DNA of 64,000 bases from an uncultured Oscillospiraceae bacterium (GCA_934631005.1 CAKTXA010000005.1:27930-91929); one strand, 5' to 3'; positions 16,886-26,430 are shown, counted from the stretch's first letter. Made by a program: numbers and translations. The notes: generated from the letters alone by a model not told the origin.

Positions 16886-17275
16886 ATGATGGGCTTTGGA
16901 TTCGGCGGCTTTGACGTGTTCGGCACGGGGATGTTCGTACTGGTCGGGCTGGTGTTCTGCTTTGTGTTCGGCATGATCATCGTCTCGCTCGTCCGCTCGG
17001 CAAAGCAGAAGCGCAAAAATGACGCCTCGCCGCGGCTGGACGTTGCCGCCACGGTGCGCTCGCGCCGCACGCAGGTCGACTCGCACCGTCACCATGACCG
17101 GAACGGCTTTGACAACGTGCACTATGACACGGCGTACTTTGTGACGTTTGAGTTCCCCAGCGGCGACCGGTCGGAGTTTTCCGTCAGCGGGCAGGAGTAC
17201 GGTATGCTCTGCGAGGGCGACCGCGGGACGCTCCACTTTCAGGGCACGCGCTACCTCGGCTTTACGCGCGAGTGA
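16886..17275 (+). CDS. DUF2500-like membrane protein
   Basis: The protein has 129 residues. One membrane helix at ~14-38 (MFVLVGLVFCFVFGMIIVSL) is followed by a basic stretch and an ~85-residue cytoplasmic beta domain with VAATVRSRRTQVDSHRHHD and YFVTFEFPSGDRSEFSVSGQ, the pattern of the DUF2500 family. It ends with GDRGTLHFQGTRYLGF. The function is unknown. It is the third gene after dusB and has AAGGAGG upstream. A GC-rich hairpin follows. Confidence 0.75.
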   Translation: MMGFGFGGFDVFGTGMFVLVGLVFCFVFGMIIVSLVRSAKQKRKNDASPRLDVAATVRSRRTQVDSHRHHDRNGFDNVHYDTAYFVTFEFPSGDRSEFSVSGQEYGMLCEGDRGTLHFQGTRYLGFTRE

Positions 17276-17299
17276 CGTCGAAACCGGCAAAATAAAAAA

Positions 17300-17330
17300 C
17301 GCGCCGCCGCGCTTGACAACCGGCGGCGCG
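17300..17330. terminator. GC-rich hairpin between the DUF2500 gene and the tRNA
   Basis: A 10-bp perfect stem (17300-17309 with 17321-17330, CGCGCCGCCG) has an 11-base loop that contains the TTGACA of the tRNA promoter. No T run follows on the plus strand, so its use as a terminator is uncertain. On the minus strand it is followed by TTTTTTAT. Confidence 0.5.
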
Positions 17331-17341
17331 TGTGCTATTAT
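17313..17341 (+). promoter_or_regulatory. Promoter of the initiator tRNA gene
   Basis: A perfect TTGACA (17313-17318) and TATTAT (17336-17341) are 17 bases apart. The likely start point is near 17349, about 14 bases before the mature tRNA. The -35 box lies in the loop of the preceding hairpin. Confidence 0.7.
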
Positions 17342-17362
17342 AATTCAGCTGACAGTCCATAT

Positions 17363-17428
<66 letters not shown>

Positions 17429-17438
<10 letters not shown>

Positions 17439-17566
17439 TAAATCGCCGTATTTCGTAGGAAATGCGGCGATTTCGCTACATTTTTGTTCGATTTTTTCCA
17501 TTTTGCTCATTTGCAATTCACGTTACCCGTGGAGTCCTTGCCCTGATTTGCTGGGTATAAACTCCA
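17429..17566. repeat. attL-like direct repeat at the tRNA 3' end
   Basis: This 138-base stretch matches 41,289-41,425 with only about ten differences. It begins within the tRNA acceptor arm. The longest fully identical block is 28 bases (17436-17463 with 41296-41323), starting at the CCA. It contains a hairpin (AAATCGCCGTATTT and its complement) followed by Ts, probably the tRNA terminator. The rest continues well past it, to AAACTCCA. Confidence 0.88.
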
Positions 17567-17659
17567 TATCGAAGCATTCAAAAAGTTTTCGTTGGAATGT
17601 CGCCGTTCGATGCCTTTCCGCACCATTTGCAATAAAGTATGCAATAGCGCGTTTTTGTT

Positions 17660-19036
17660 TTATGCCGTGCGGCTTTTGCGGCGTGGAAAGCTGGGCAACT
17701 GAATATCCGCAAACTTGGCGCGCGGGCCGGCTCCGTTCAGTTTTGCCATCTCATTCATTTTATCCATCCACAGGTAAGCGCTCATTGTGTCGATCGCCTC
17801 GCGCTCGATATCCTCGTTTTTATGAAGATATTTACGCGTTGTTTCAATCGACGAATGCCCCAGAATCCCCTGCACGATGTTGAGCGGTACCTTATCCTCC
17901 ACCAGCCGCGTCGCCAGCGTGTGCCGCAGCGCGTGGGGATTGACCTTGCGGATCTCGCAGCGTTTGGAAACCGCGGCCAGCCGAATCTCAAAGCTCTTGG
18001 GATCGAGGGGCGTCCCGACCTTGGACGGGAACAGCAGCCCGTCCGGGTTCGGCCACGTGGAATTTGCCAGCGTGAACAGATGCCGGATCAGAAGCTCGCA
18101 CAGGCCGTCAGAGATCGCGATCTCGCGGTTCGACGTGCTTGTCTTCGGCGTGTCCTGAACGATAAGGTGCGTTTTCTTCTTCGGGTCGTAATTCAGGATC
18201 TCGATGTTTGGATTCTCTGGAGAAACCGCCGTTGTTGGAACACGGATCAGATTTTTCGTGACCGAAAGCGTCTGCTTCTCCAAATCCAGATCGGAGATTT
18301 TCAGCGCCAGTACCTCGCCGACGCGGAATCCGACAAACAGCGTTGTCAGAATCGCCACGCGCTGTGTTTCCCGCATGACCTCCTCGATAAAAATCTGCAT
18401 TTCCGCTGGACTCAGGACGCGCATCTCCGGTGTAATGACAGTCGGCCTTGCGGTGTCGATCGTTGGGTTGCAGGGCAGCCGGTACTTCCGCATAGCGTAT
18501 GTGAAGAAATCCTTGAGCAGCATATGCTGGTTTTGAATAGTCTTTGCAGACAGACCGCCCCTACGTCCATCCGCACGGCTGCCGTTTTTCTGTTTCCGCT
18601 GATAGTAGTCCTGCACAACGTCCTGCGTGATCTGATAGAGCGGCAGGTTTCCAAAGGCTTCGGCAAAGTGGATTCGGTAAGTATCCAGATAGCTTGCATA
18701 GGTGGACGGCTTTCTGGTGGGCGGCGCTTTGTATAGGTCAAGCCATTGCGGAAACGCTTCTGAAAAGAGAATTTCCGATTCAATGGGATGTCCGAGTTTT
18801 GCCCGAAGCTCTTCCATATGGGCAGCTTCCTGCGTCCTCGCTTCGTCCTCGGCCTTCAGACGCGCCTGCTCTTCCTCCCACTGTGCCCAGCGCTCCTTGC
18901 AGATCGTCTTGGTACGACCCTTGAAGGACTTCCGAAGCGGCTTGCCATCCTCTTTCCGACCGTAGGTGACCTGATAGACCCATGATTTGTCTTTTTGCTG
19001 ATAGAAACAGCCTTCTCCATTAGAACGACGTTTCAT
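17660..19036 (-). CDS. Tyrosine site-specific integrase
   Basis: This 458-residue recombinase is the likely agent of integration at tRNA-fMet. The N-terminal ~60 residues are an arm-site-binding domain (NGEGCFYQQKDKSWVYQVTY), followed by a coiled stretch, a core-binding helical domain (~90-190), and a catalytic domain. Its active residues are all visible: Arg238 (GFRVGEVL), His368 and Arg371 (HALRHT), His394 (LGHSS) and the nucleophile Tyr403 (TTRKYLH). The start is ATG 19036 behind GGAGGTTGATCAC; a TTG further up adds five residues but lies on the ribosome site. It points towards the tRNA and lies about 95 bases from the repeat. The gene is intact. Confidence 0.95.
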   Translation of the reverse strand: MKRRSNGEGCFYQQKDKSWVYQVTYGRKEDGKPLRKSFKGRTKTICKERWAQWEEEQARLKAEDEARTQEAAHMEELRAKLGHPIESEILFSEAFPQWLDLYKAPPTRKPSTYASYLDTYRIHFAEAFGNLPLYQITQDVVQDYYQRKQKNGSRADGRRGGLSAKTIQNQHMLLKDFFTYAMRKYRLPCNPTIDTARPTVITPEMRVLSPAEMQIFIEEVMRETQRVAILTTLFVGFRVGEVLALKISDLDLEKQTLSVTKNLIRVPTTAVSPENPNIEILNYDPKKKTHLIVQDTPKTSTSNREIAISDGLCELLIRHLFTLANSTWPNPDGLLFPSKVGTPLDPKSFEIRLAAVSKRCEIRKVNPHALRHTLATRLVEDKVPLNIVQGILGHSSIETTRKYLHKNEDIEREAIDTMSAYLWMDKMNEMAKLNGAGPRAKFADIQLPSFPRRKSRTA

Positions 19037-19079
19037 GTGATCAACCTCCAATTTCTTTGTAATATTTGGAGATTTGACT

Positions 19080-19268
19080 TTAATTCATAATCGTATGTGA
19101 GGTTTTCATCCACTCGTAAAACGGTTCCTTTGGAACGCGAAAAGAATTGCCGATACGAATGACCGGAAATGATTTGCTGTGGATCAGATTGTACGCAGCG
19201 TTGATGCTGATGTTCAGGATCTGCTTGATATCCCGTACAGTCAAGGTTTCATTTTCTCTCTTTTCCAT
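19080..19268 (-). CDS. Excisionase-like helix-turn-helix protein
   Basis: The protein has 62 residues with a winged-helix excisionase layout of the MerR/HTH_17 kind: LTVRDIKQILNISINAAYNL, then KSFPVIRIGNSFRVPKEPFYEW. The length and the position immediately upstream of the integrase (43 bases) are what is expected for Xis. The start ATG 19268 follows GAGGAGGATTCCACT; the longer frame has no ribosome site. It probably guides excision and may control integrase expression. Confidence 0.85.
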   Translation of the reverse strand: MEKRENETLTVRDIKQILNISINAAYNLIHSKSFPVIRIGNSFRVPKEPFYEWMKTSHTIMN

Positions 19269-19362
19269 AGTGGAATCCTCCTCATACGAAGTAAAATATG
19301 AACTTTTCAAGGTGCAGAAGCTGACTCGTATAGCTATTGTACGACAGCTCTGCGGGTAATGC

Positions 19363-19391
19363 AATGCCGCCGCTGGTATCGCGGCGGCATT
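19363..19391. terminator. Perfect hairpin between the sigma-like gene and the excisionase gene
   Basis: An 11-bp perfect stem AATGCCGCCGC (19363-19373 with 19381-19391) has a 7-base loop. ATTTTG follows on the plus strand and the minus side has no T run. It lies downstream of the small ORF at 19422 on the minus strand. It may be a processing site or a weak terminator. Confidence 0.5.
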
Positions 19392-19421
19392 ATTTTGAAA
19401 GATGTTTCTCTTTTCAGGTTC

Positions 19422-19556
19422 TTAAAGCCCGTGATATATACGGAAGAGTTTTTCTTTCGTGCCATCAAAAATAGCCTCGGTGAACGTATACATCTGCGCA
19501 AGTGCATCGACCGCCTGTTGCCGTGTGGAATAAGCCATCCAAAGAGAAATTCCCAT
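19422..19556 (-). CDS. Possible small protein, 44 residues
   Basis: A short frame reads MGISLWMAYSTRQQAVDALA and continues to end in FRIYHGL. A second ATG at 19538 gives 38 residues. The composition looks protein-like (helix QQAVDALAQMYTFTEAIF), and it sits in the otherwise empty gap between two real element genes on the same strand. There is no good ribosome site (only GGAA before the second ATG). I do not recognise it. It could be a true small element gene or the remains of a longer one. Confidence 0.35.
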   Translation of the reverse strand: MGISLWMAYSTRQQAVDALAQMYTFTEAIFDGTKEKLFRIYHGL

Positions 19557-19621
19557 GCTTTTGTATTAGCATTCCGGCTATTCCGACAAGAATAGTATCA
19601 AAGTTCTCCAGAAAAGCTTTC

Positions 19622-20110
19622 TCACGATAAACGAAACACCTGCTTTGTAAATGTGTAGAAGCTCGCCAGGTTGTCGATGGCCTCAGCGCGTATTTTATAA
19701 ACAGTTCTTCTGGTAACGCCAAGACCTTTGGCGATCTCCGTCCAGCTTTTTTGGAAAAAGTAATGCTCCTTCAGAGTCGTGCTTTCCCGATGCTCCAACA
19801 AGCTGATATAGTATTGTAGACGTTCCCGTTCGCAAACCAATGCTACATATTGTGCTGCAACCTCGTTAGAAGCATCTTTGTTCAGCCGGTCCGTTACCTC
19901 CCGGAAGCACATCGCGATACCTGCAACGTCATGGGGATAACTGTTGTCCGGATCATTCTCGCGGCGAGACAACGCCAGTGTCTCGATCATTTCCTCAGGC
20001 GAAACAATATTACAATGCTGCAGTTCATAGCGCAGCAGTTCAATTTCCTTGGTCGTTTTCGCATAATTCTCCAGAAGCGTTAAAATATAACCAGTCATTT
20101 CATTTTCCAT
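19622..20110 (-). CDS. Sigma-70 region-4-like helix-turn-helix protein
   Basis: The protein has 162 residues. The C-terminal part contains LKEHYFFQKSWTEIAKGLGV followed by TRRTVYKIRAEAI, a sigma-70 region-4 type helix-turn-helix. The N-terminal ~100 residues are helical with a coiled-coil tendency and carry no region 2, so it cannot be a full sigma factor. Proteins of this type occur in clostridial prophages and integrative elements, and many are annotated as sigma-factor-like or ArpU/DUF1492-type regulators. The start ATG 20110 has GGAGGAATACTGCCA upstream. It precedes the excisionase and integrase on the same strand and may control them. Confidence 0.7.
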   Translation of the reverse strand: MENEMTGYILTLLENYAKTTKEIELLRYELQHCNIVSPEEMIETLALSRRENDPDNSYPHDVAGIAMCFREVTDRLNKDASNEVAAQYVALVCERERLQYYISLLEHRESTTLKEHYFFQKSWTEIAKGLGVTRRTVYKIRAEAIDNLASFYTFTKQVFRLS

Positions 20111-20161
20111 TGGCAGTATTCCTCCGTGTTCTATTGAGAAGTCTGCGGGCCGCGAAAGCAT

Positions 20162-20210
20162 AAAAAAACAGATGTCCCTGTGTCACAACCGTACAGGACA
20201 TCTGTTTTTT
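20162..20210. terminator. Bidirectional terminator hairpin
   Basis: A 15-bp stem (20163-20177 with 20196-20210, AAAAAACAGATGTCC) extends by three further pairs after a bulge, giving A and T runs on both sides. It stands just upstream of the sigma-like gene and insulates it from the surroundings. Confidence 0.7.
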
Positions 20211-20376
20211 CCACATTAAGAGTACCATAGAGAATGGTGCAATGACAAGTACATGCACATGGAAATTTTCAGGAATAAGCCGTGAAAATTGTGTATACAC
20301 AGCGGGAAATCCGTGTGAAGCTATCTTTCAAGCATCAAAACAAGCAGAATGCCGCAGCCTTTTGACTCCACGATGC

Positions 20377-20652
20377 TTAAAATCTTGCCCAATTCAAGAC
20401 ACACTCTCTATACAGTTTACATTGTGGATGAACGGATGCAAAGTTTTGGAGCACGATGGATGGCTGATATGCAGGTTGAGAGTATAAAGCAATGGGAAGA
20501 TAAGAACACACTCGATTCCTCGCTATCCAAAAGCTACGGGAGTTGTTTGGAGTTTCTGAATTGTTGAGCGTAACGATCCAGGGCATGTCATCTGCCCATT
20601 GAACATTGATGTAACCGCATTCTTTTAGTTCTCTTACAATGCCATCGAGCAC
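20377..20652 (-). pseudogene. Probable gene remnant in the 20.2-20.65 kb gap
   Basis: A 91-codon frame from a GTG begins MLDGIVRELKECGYINVQWA and continues DDMPWIVTLNNSE; after that the sequence looks random. The first ~30 residues are protein-like and the rest is not. There is no ribosome site, and the frame is followed at once by the GH95 terminator. It is most likely the stub of a former small element gene. Nothing else is visible between 20,211 and 20,668. Confidence 0.3.
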
Positions 20653-20668
20653 ATTGCTTTGGAAAGCA

Positions 20669-20702
20669 CGGCGGCAGTCAGAGCATGGTCTGACTGCCGC
20701 CG
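20669..20702 (-). terminator. Terminator of the GH95 gene
   Basis: A 14-bp stem (20669-20682 with 20689-20702, CGGCGGCAGTCAGA) is followed on the minus strand by TGCTTTCC. The same hairpin follows the other two SLH-anchored glycosidase genes (26,581 and 41,459). Confidence 0.75.
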
Positions 20703-20726
20703 CCGGGGAGGATGATAGAGGTGATT

Positions 20727-23700
20727 TTATTTTAGCGTAAAGCTTTTTCTCGCGGAGGGCTCGAACATTCTAAGCAGGATCGCCGCCGCCTCGCTGCGCT
20801 TGATGGTGCTCTCGGGGCGGAACGTGCCCGCCGTGTCATTGCCGTGCAGGATGCCCGCGCGGTAGAGCTCGTAGATCTCCGCCGCGAACGCGTCGCCGAG
20901 CTTCACGTCGGGGATCGCGTTGTCCGCCACGGTGTTGATCTGCTCGTAGTGCTCCAGCGCGCCGTGGAAGATGTGCACAAACTCGCCGCGCGTGACGGGT
21001 GCGTTCATCTGCTCCCGGCTGTAGCCGGCGTAGCGCTCCTCCAGAATGCCGTTTGCGACAGCGTAGCTGACATAGGCGTCATACCAGTTCCCTGCGCCGT
21101 TTTTCAGGCTGACCTCGCCGGTGCGGTCAAGCTGATGCAGCGCGGCGGACAGCTTGATCGCCTGCGCCACGGTCAGCGTGGAATCCGGGTCAAAGCGTCT
21201 GTCGCCCACGCCGTCGATCAGACCGTTTTCGTGCGCGCGGTAAACGCTGTCATAATACCAGCTATCGCGCGGCACGTCGACAAAGCGCGTCCGCTCCGCA
21301 GCAGCCTGAGACTGCCCGGCATCCTCCCGGACGGAGGGTCTGCCGACCGACGCACTCGAGCCGCCGCCGGAAGGCGCAGGCGGTGTGACCGTCGGAGCTT
21401 GGACGCTAACGGTCTTGTCGCCCGTCCAGTTAATCCCATCCAGACTGTACTGCACCTTGTAGGTCATGGGCTGATTGCCTGCGTTGGCAGACAGCGTCAG
21501 CCTTGCCGTCTGCACTTTATCCGTGCCGGTCGTTGTGCCGGTGATGTCATCGGCAGCCTTGACCTGAATGCCGTCAGTCAGATCCGTGCCGGTGAGCGTG
21601 ACTGTGATATCACCGCCGTCAGAGGAAAGCTCCGTGGGCGTTACGGTATAGCCGGTCACCGTCGGGGTGGGCGAGACAGACGCAAACCGGGCAGTCACCG
21701 TATTATTCCCGTCCGCAAGCGTCAGCTTCAGCGGGTCATCCGTGCTCTGCGTATGATTGTACTCCCAGCCCAGGAAGCGGGATCCGGGCTCCGCCGTCGG
21801 TGTGAGCGTTACCTCCGTTCCGGGCGCATACGGCGCGCCGGGGGAAGCTGCGACGCTGCCGCCGCCCTGCACCATCAGAAGCAGGCGTGCGGTGGGGTTG
21901 ACCACCACGCGCAGGGGGAGCGTCGCCTCTTTACCGCCATACTGCGCGGTCAGGGTAGCCGTGCCTGCGCCGACTGCCGTCACGCTCCCACCAGACACAG
22001 TGCAGATCCCGTCGGGCTTCGTGCTGATCTGCGCCATGGCGGTCACATCCTGCGGCGCGCCGCGGTCATAGACCGCTGTCACGGTGAGGCTCGTCGTTCT
22101 TCCCACTGCAAGCGCCGATGACGCGGCGTGGAGCTTGAGCTCCGTGAGCACCGGGGTAAAGTCCTTTCCCTGCATTGCCGCATTCAGCGCGTCTGTCGCG
22201 CTGTTGACGTCATCCTGTGTGGCGGACGGATCGTTTGCAGCAGCGATGGCGGCAGCTCTGGCGTTCTGGAACGTATTCCACTCGATCTCGCCAAAGTCAT
22301 CCTCCAGCGCCAGCGCCGCCTGCTCCAGCGCCGCATACAGCGCGGTCTTGTCGGCGGCTGCGGCGGGAAGCTGATGGTAGCCCTCAAGCTCCCAGAGCGT
22401 GATGCCGCCGTTTCCGGCGTTCTCCCTGTGGTAGAGCTTGAGCTGATATTCCTGCGCCGTGACCGGGGCAAAGTCCATCTCATATTTGGCGACATTGTTA
22501 TTGATCTCAGTGCCGCCATTCTCACAGCCGGTGGCTTTCAGCTCCCAGACGCCGTTATCGTTCTTTACATACAGCTCCACCTTGCCGATGCGCATATTCC
22601 CCTCATTTGGGTGCGTAGCGTCCCAGGACAGATCCACCCGCTCGAAGATGCGCAGCTCGCTGAGCTCCTTCTCCTCGCCGAGAGCTACCGTCAGGGTGAA
22701 CGGAGCTGTCCCGTTCTTTGTCGCAAAGCGCTTTTGCGCATCGGATGCCTCCGTGCTTCCTTGGAAGCCGTCGGTCAGCCAGCTTGTACCGTATTGGCTG
22801 CTGTATGGCTCTGCACCGTCCAGTGTGAAGCTCTTTCCAAAGAAAATATTATCGCTTGTGTAGGTCGTCTGGTTTGTCGCAAGCCGTAGGTCGAGCGTTG
22901 CGGAAACGCCGGAGCCATCGGTCGCCTCGGCAGTGACGCGCAGGAGCTCCGCGCCCGCACCGGTCGCGGTGACCAGACCGCTGTTGCTCACCGTCGCGTG
23001 CGTGGTCGGTGTGCCGTCCGTCTTGGCGATGCTCCAGCGCAGAACGGGGTTATCCGCGTCCACGGGTGTGACCTCAGCCAGAAGCTGGATCGTCTGATCG
23101 ACCGTGGAGAGCGTCGTCACACCTGTTGGCGACGAAAGAGCCAGACCGGTCACAGGCTTTGCCGCCTGCTGCTGGTAGACCTTAAAGTAGTCGATGGAAA
23201 CGCTCACATCTTTCACAGTTGATTTGTTGATGACAATGTTGTCCATCACCCGCACACGGATGGTGTGGGGGCCGTCGGTCAGGTCGCGTTTTTCAAAGAC
23301 CAGCATATCCGTTTGCTTTGGGTCTGCGTTGACGCTGTGCCAATCGTCCTGCTTAACGCCGTCAATGTAGACCTCCACAGCGTTATAGTTGGGCTTTCCG
23401 ACCGCGTACAGTCCGATGCCGCTGCCGGTAAAGCTGAGCGTCGCCTCGGAGCCCGGAGTCCATGAGCAGTTGTTGGTGCTCTCATAGTGGTCACCTTCGG
23501 TGAACAGGCTCCACGAGCCCGTGTACGCGACCTTCGGATCGTTGCTGTCCACGATGTGATCCTGCAGACCACTTTCAGTCACGGTGGCGGAGCGTGCTCC
23601 CGGCGTCCCTGCGCCGTCAACACCGCAGACCTGATAGGAATACACCTCGCCGCCCGCGCGCAGCGCAGTCTGGTCGAGATAGCCCGTTGTGGGCACGCCG

Positions 23701-26360
23701 GCGGCCACCAGCTCGAACGCGCCGCTGTTCAGGCTGCGGTAGACATCATAGGCGCTCGCGCCCTCCACCGCATCCCAGCTCAGGCGCACGCTGCCGGCGT
23801 CCTGACGCAGCGCCGTCAGCGACTGCGGCGCCGCCATCGGCAGCCGGTTGAGGATGGTGTAGGTCTGCCCCTTCTGCGTGTCAAAGGAGTATCGGCCCTG
23901 CTTGCCCGGAACTGGCGTATAGGAGACCGGATCGCCGGACGCGTCGCGCAGCTCAAAGCTGTCGCCCACGCGGAACTGCACGACTGCCTTGCCGCCGTTG
24001 CGGGAGAGAATGTCGATACGCTCGGGCATGCCGTCGCGCCATGAAACATCCAGCTCAAAATTGCCGCGGGCAAGCAGCCCGTCCACTCTGCCGCGGCTCC
24101 ATGCGTTGGGAACGGCGGGCAGGATGTTGAGATAGCCCATATTGCTCTGCACCAGCATCTCGTTCACACCGGCGGTATAGCCGAAGTTTCCGTCGATCTG
24201 GAAATATTTTGGGTCATGGAAATCCCAGAGATTCTGATAAATGGCGTTTTTCATCAGAAGCTCGATGACCTGATACGCATGGTCGCCATCACCCAGACGC
24301 GCCCATGAGTTGATGCGCTGTGCCATGCCCCAGCCGGTGGTCCGATCCACGCGGTCTTCCAAAGAGACGCGCGCCGCCGCATACAGCTCCGGCGTCTCCT
24401 CGGAAATGAGATCGCCGGGATACAGCCCCAGCAAGTGGGAGATGTGGCGGTGACCGCTGACGTTGCCCGCAACGCTGTTCAGTGTGCTCTCATGATACCA
24501 CTCCTTGATCTGCCCGGATGCGCCGATCTCGACAGGCGTGCGCAGGTTGTTGAAGATAGCCTCCCATTGTTGGATCAGCGCCGCGTCCTCACCCACCAGC
24601 CGCGCCGCCTGCAGGGTGTCGTGGAAGAGCTGCCAGACCAGCGACTGCTCATAGGTGTTGCCGTTGGTCTGCGGGCCGTGCTCTGGCGAGTAGGCAGGGG
24701 TGGATACCCACTTGCCGTCCACCTGCCGCATGGTCTGCACATAGTATTTGAGCGCCTCCTTCATGGCAGGATAGATGTTCTGCCGCATAAATTCGAGGTC
24801 GCCGGTATACTCATAGTGCTCCCAGACGTTTTGGAGGATCCAGGGCACACTTGCCGGGCTCCAGCCCCAGTCAAAGCTCCAGCCCGGGCAGGTCCAGCCG
24901 AAGGGGGTGTTCTGGGTATGCGCCGTAAAGCCATTTTCGGGATTTTCAGGCGTAGACTCCACGCCGCCGTAGATCCTGGCTGTCACACGGCCCGGCTCGC
25001 GCATACTGTCCACATAGGAAATGAGCGGCAAGGCGCACTCCGTCAGGTTGGAGGAGTAGGCAGGCCAGTAGTTCATCTGCAGGTTGACGTTGATATGATA
25101 GTCCGAGGCCCAGGGCGGATAATTGTCGCCGACCCAAAGTCCCTGCAGGTTGGCAGGCAGGGTATCGCCGCGGCTGGAGGCGACCAGCAGGTAGCGGCCA
25201 TACTGGTAAAGCAGCACCTCCAGCAGGCTCTTTTCCTCCGGCGAAAGCGTATTCGCCTTGTACCCCGCAAGCAGCGCGGCGGTCGTTTTTTCGGACTCGC
25301 TCTGCCCGAGATCCAGCTTCACACGATCCATCATGCCGGATACGTCCGCCGTATGCGCTGCGCGCAGAGCGGCAAAGCCCTTTGCCGCCGCCGCGTCCAC
25401 CACGGCCTTCACGCGGGCGTCAAGCGCCTGCTGTGACTCGCCAGTACGGTAGGCGGGATAGGCGTTTTCATAGTCGGTCGCCATGCTCAGTACGATGGTC
25501 ACATCGCGCGCGCCCGATATATCCAGCTTATCTCCGCTCTTCACCGACGCGCCGCCGCCGGTAAGCAGCACCCGCAGCGTGCCGTTGAAGCGAAGCTGAT
25601 TGTCGTTCAGACTGCCGGACACCACCAGGCTGGTGTCGTCGCCCGTGATCGTCCATGAGCGCGCGGCAGTGTTGCTGGGACTGTGCGGAGAGGCGTTCAT
25701 GTTGGTATTTCCCGGATCCATAGAGAGCGAGAAGCCCAGCGTACCACCCTCCGCCGTGAGGCGGACGACCATGACCTTATCCGGGTAGCTGGCAAAATAC
25801 TCCCGGGCATAGGTCGTCCCGCCGCTTTTGTAGGTCACGGCGGCAATGCCGTTGGTCAGGTCAAGGCTGCGGCGATAGTCTGTCACATTCGTGTGGTCGA
25901 GCTTCAGATTGAGGTTTCCGAAGAGCTGATAGCCGCCGTAGCCGTCCTTCTGACCGATCAGATTGGACTTGCACAGCGCAGCGCCCCCGGCACTGTCTCC
26001 CGCGAGGAATTTATTCTGGATCTCCCGCAGGACCGCCCCGTCCTGTCCCTTCTCCGGCAGATTGCCGCCCTGATAATTGGGGCGCGATTCGCTCGGCCCG
26101 CCGGTCCAGAAGGTTTTCTCATTGAGCGTGATCCGCTCTGTGTCATAGCGTCCAAAGACGCTCCCGCCCAGATAGCTGTTGCCGATGGGCAGGGACTGCT
26201 GCGACCAGCCGTTATCATAGTCGTTAGCCGCCGGCTGGTCGTACCAAAGCTGCAGCGCAGGCATGGCTGCCGGTCCCGGCGTCTCCGCCGCTGCCCCGAC
26301 AGGCAGCAGAAGCAGCAGCAGGGTCATCGCCAAAATGGCGGATATACTTCGTTTGAACAT
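20727..26360 (-). CDS. Giant SLH-anchored GH95 alpha-L-fucosidase
   Basis: The 1877-residue secreted protein probably removes terminal alpha-1,2-fucose from milk oligosaccharides, mucin or H-antigen glycans. Residues 1-25 are a signal peptide. The GH95 catalytic region spans ~35-840: the Asn pair in HINVNLQMNYW (Asn424, Asn426), Glu560 in AYSPEHGP and Asp723 in QIDGNFGY match the active residues known from Bifidobacterium AfcA. Next come a fibronectin-III domain (~843-930), a carbohydrate-binding jelly roll, an Ig-like domain, a discoidin/CBM32-like domain, a FIVAR helical repeat, two further Ig/repeat domains and three SLH repeats at the C-terminus (about 1680-1870). ATG 26360 has GGAGGAGA upstream. 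The regulatory motif at 26,431 precedes it. Confidence 0.92.
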   Translation of the reverse strand: MFKRSISAILAMTLLLLLLPVGAAAETPGPAAMPALQLWYDQPAANDYDNGWSQQSLPIGNSYLGGSVFGRYDTERITLNEKTFWTGGPSESRPNYQGGNLPEKGQDGAVLREIQNKFLAGDSAGGAALCKSNLIGQKDGYGGYQLFGNLNLKLDHTNVTDYRRSLDLTNGIAAVTYKSGGTTYAREYFASYPDKVMVVRLTAEGGTLGFSLSMDPGNTNMNASPHSPSNTAARSWTITGDDTSLVVSGSLNDNQLRFNGTLRVLLTGGGASVKSGDKLDISGARDVTIVLSMATDYENAYPAYRTGESQQALDARVKAVVDAAAAKGFAALRAAHTADVSGMMDRVKLDLGQSESEKTTAALLAGYKANTLSPEEKSLLEVLLYQYGRYLLVASSRGDTLPANLQGLWVGDNYPPWASDYHINVNLQMNYWPAYSSNLTECALPLISYVDSMREPGRVTARIYGGVESTPENPENGFTAHTQNTPFGWTCPGWSFDWGWSPASVPWILQNVWEHYEYTGDLEFMRQNIYPAMKEALKYYVQTMRQVDGKWVSTPAYSPEHGPQTNGNTYEQSLVWQLFHDTLQAARLVGEDAALIQQWEAIFNNLRTPVEIGASGQIKEWYHESTLNSVAGNVSGHRHISHLLGLYPGDLISEETPELYAAARVSLEDRVDRTTGWGMAQRINSWARLGDGDHAYQVIELLMKNAIYQNLWDFHDPKYFQIDGNFGYTAGVNEMLVQSNMGYLNILPAVPNAWSRGRVDGLLARGNFELDVSWRDGMPERIDILSRNGGKAVVQFRVGDSFELRDASGDPVSYTPVPGKQGRYSFDTQKGQTYTILNRLPMAAPQSLTALRQDAGSVRLSWDAVEGASAYDVYRSLNSGAFELVAAGVPTTGYLDQTALRAGGEVYSYQVCGVDGAGTPGARSATVTESGLQDHIVDSNDPKVAYTGSWSLFTEGDHYESTNNCSWTPGSEATLSFTGSGIGLYAVGKPNYNAVEVYIDGVKQDDWHSVNADPKQTDMLVFEKRDLTDGPHTIRVRVMDNIVINKSTVKDVSVSIDYFKVYQQQAAKPVTGLALSSPTGVTTLSTVDQTIQLLAEVTPVDADNPVLRWSIAKTDGTPTTHATVSNSGLVTATGAGAELLRVTAEATDGSGVSATLDLRLATNQTTYTSDNIFFGKSFTLDGAEPYSSQYGTSWLTDGFQGSTEASDAQKRFATKNGTAPFTLTVALGEEKELSELRIFERVDLSWDATHPNEGNMRIGKVELYVKNDNGVWELKATGCENGGTEINNNVAKYEMDFAPVTAQEYQLKLYHRENAGNGGITLWELEGYHQLPAAAADKTALYAALEQAALALEDDFGEIEWNTFQNARAAAIAAANDPSATQDDVNSATDALNAAMQGKDFTPVLTELKLHAASSALAVGRTTSLTVTAVYDRGAPQDVTAMAQISTKPDGICTVSGGSVTAVGAGTATLTAQYGGKEATLPLRVVVNPTARLLLMVQGGGSVAASPGAPYAPGTEVTLTPTAEPGSRFLGWEYNHTQSTDDPLKLTLADGNNTVTARFASVSPTPTVTGYTVTPTELSSDGGDITVTLTGTDLTDGIQVKAADDITGTTTGTDKVQTARLTLSANAGNQPMTYKVQYSLDGINWTGDKTVSVQAPTVTPPAPSGGGSSASVGRPSVREDAGQSQAAAERTRFVDVPRDSWYYDSVYRAHENGLIDGVGDRRFDPDSTLTVAQAIKLSAALHQLDRTGEVSLKNGAGNWYDAYVSYAVANGILEERYAGYSREQMNAPVTRGEFVHIFHGALEHYEQINTVADNAIPDVKLGDAFAAEIYELYRAGILHGNDTAGTFRPESTIKRSEAAAILLRMFEPSARKSFTLK
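21394..21537. repeat. 144-bp block identical to part of the GH29 gene
   Basis: By eye, this stretch encoding an Ig-like domain of the GH95 enzyme is identical to 42,473-42,616 in the GH29 gene. It lies next to the shared SLH-coding region. It indicates recent domain exchange between the two genes, or a recent duplication. Confidence 0.8.
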
Positions 26361-26430
26361 GATCTCTCCTCCAGTTCTTAAAAAATCGCACTGATACAGC
26401 TTCAGTTTAAGGCATATCCGCAGCGGGGTA

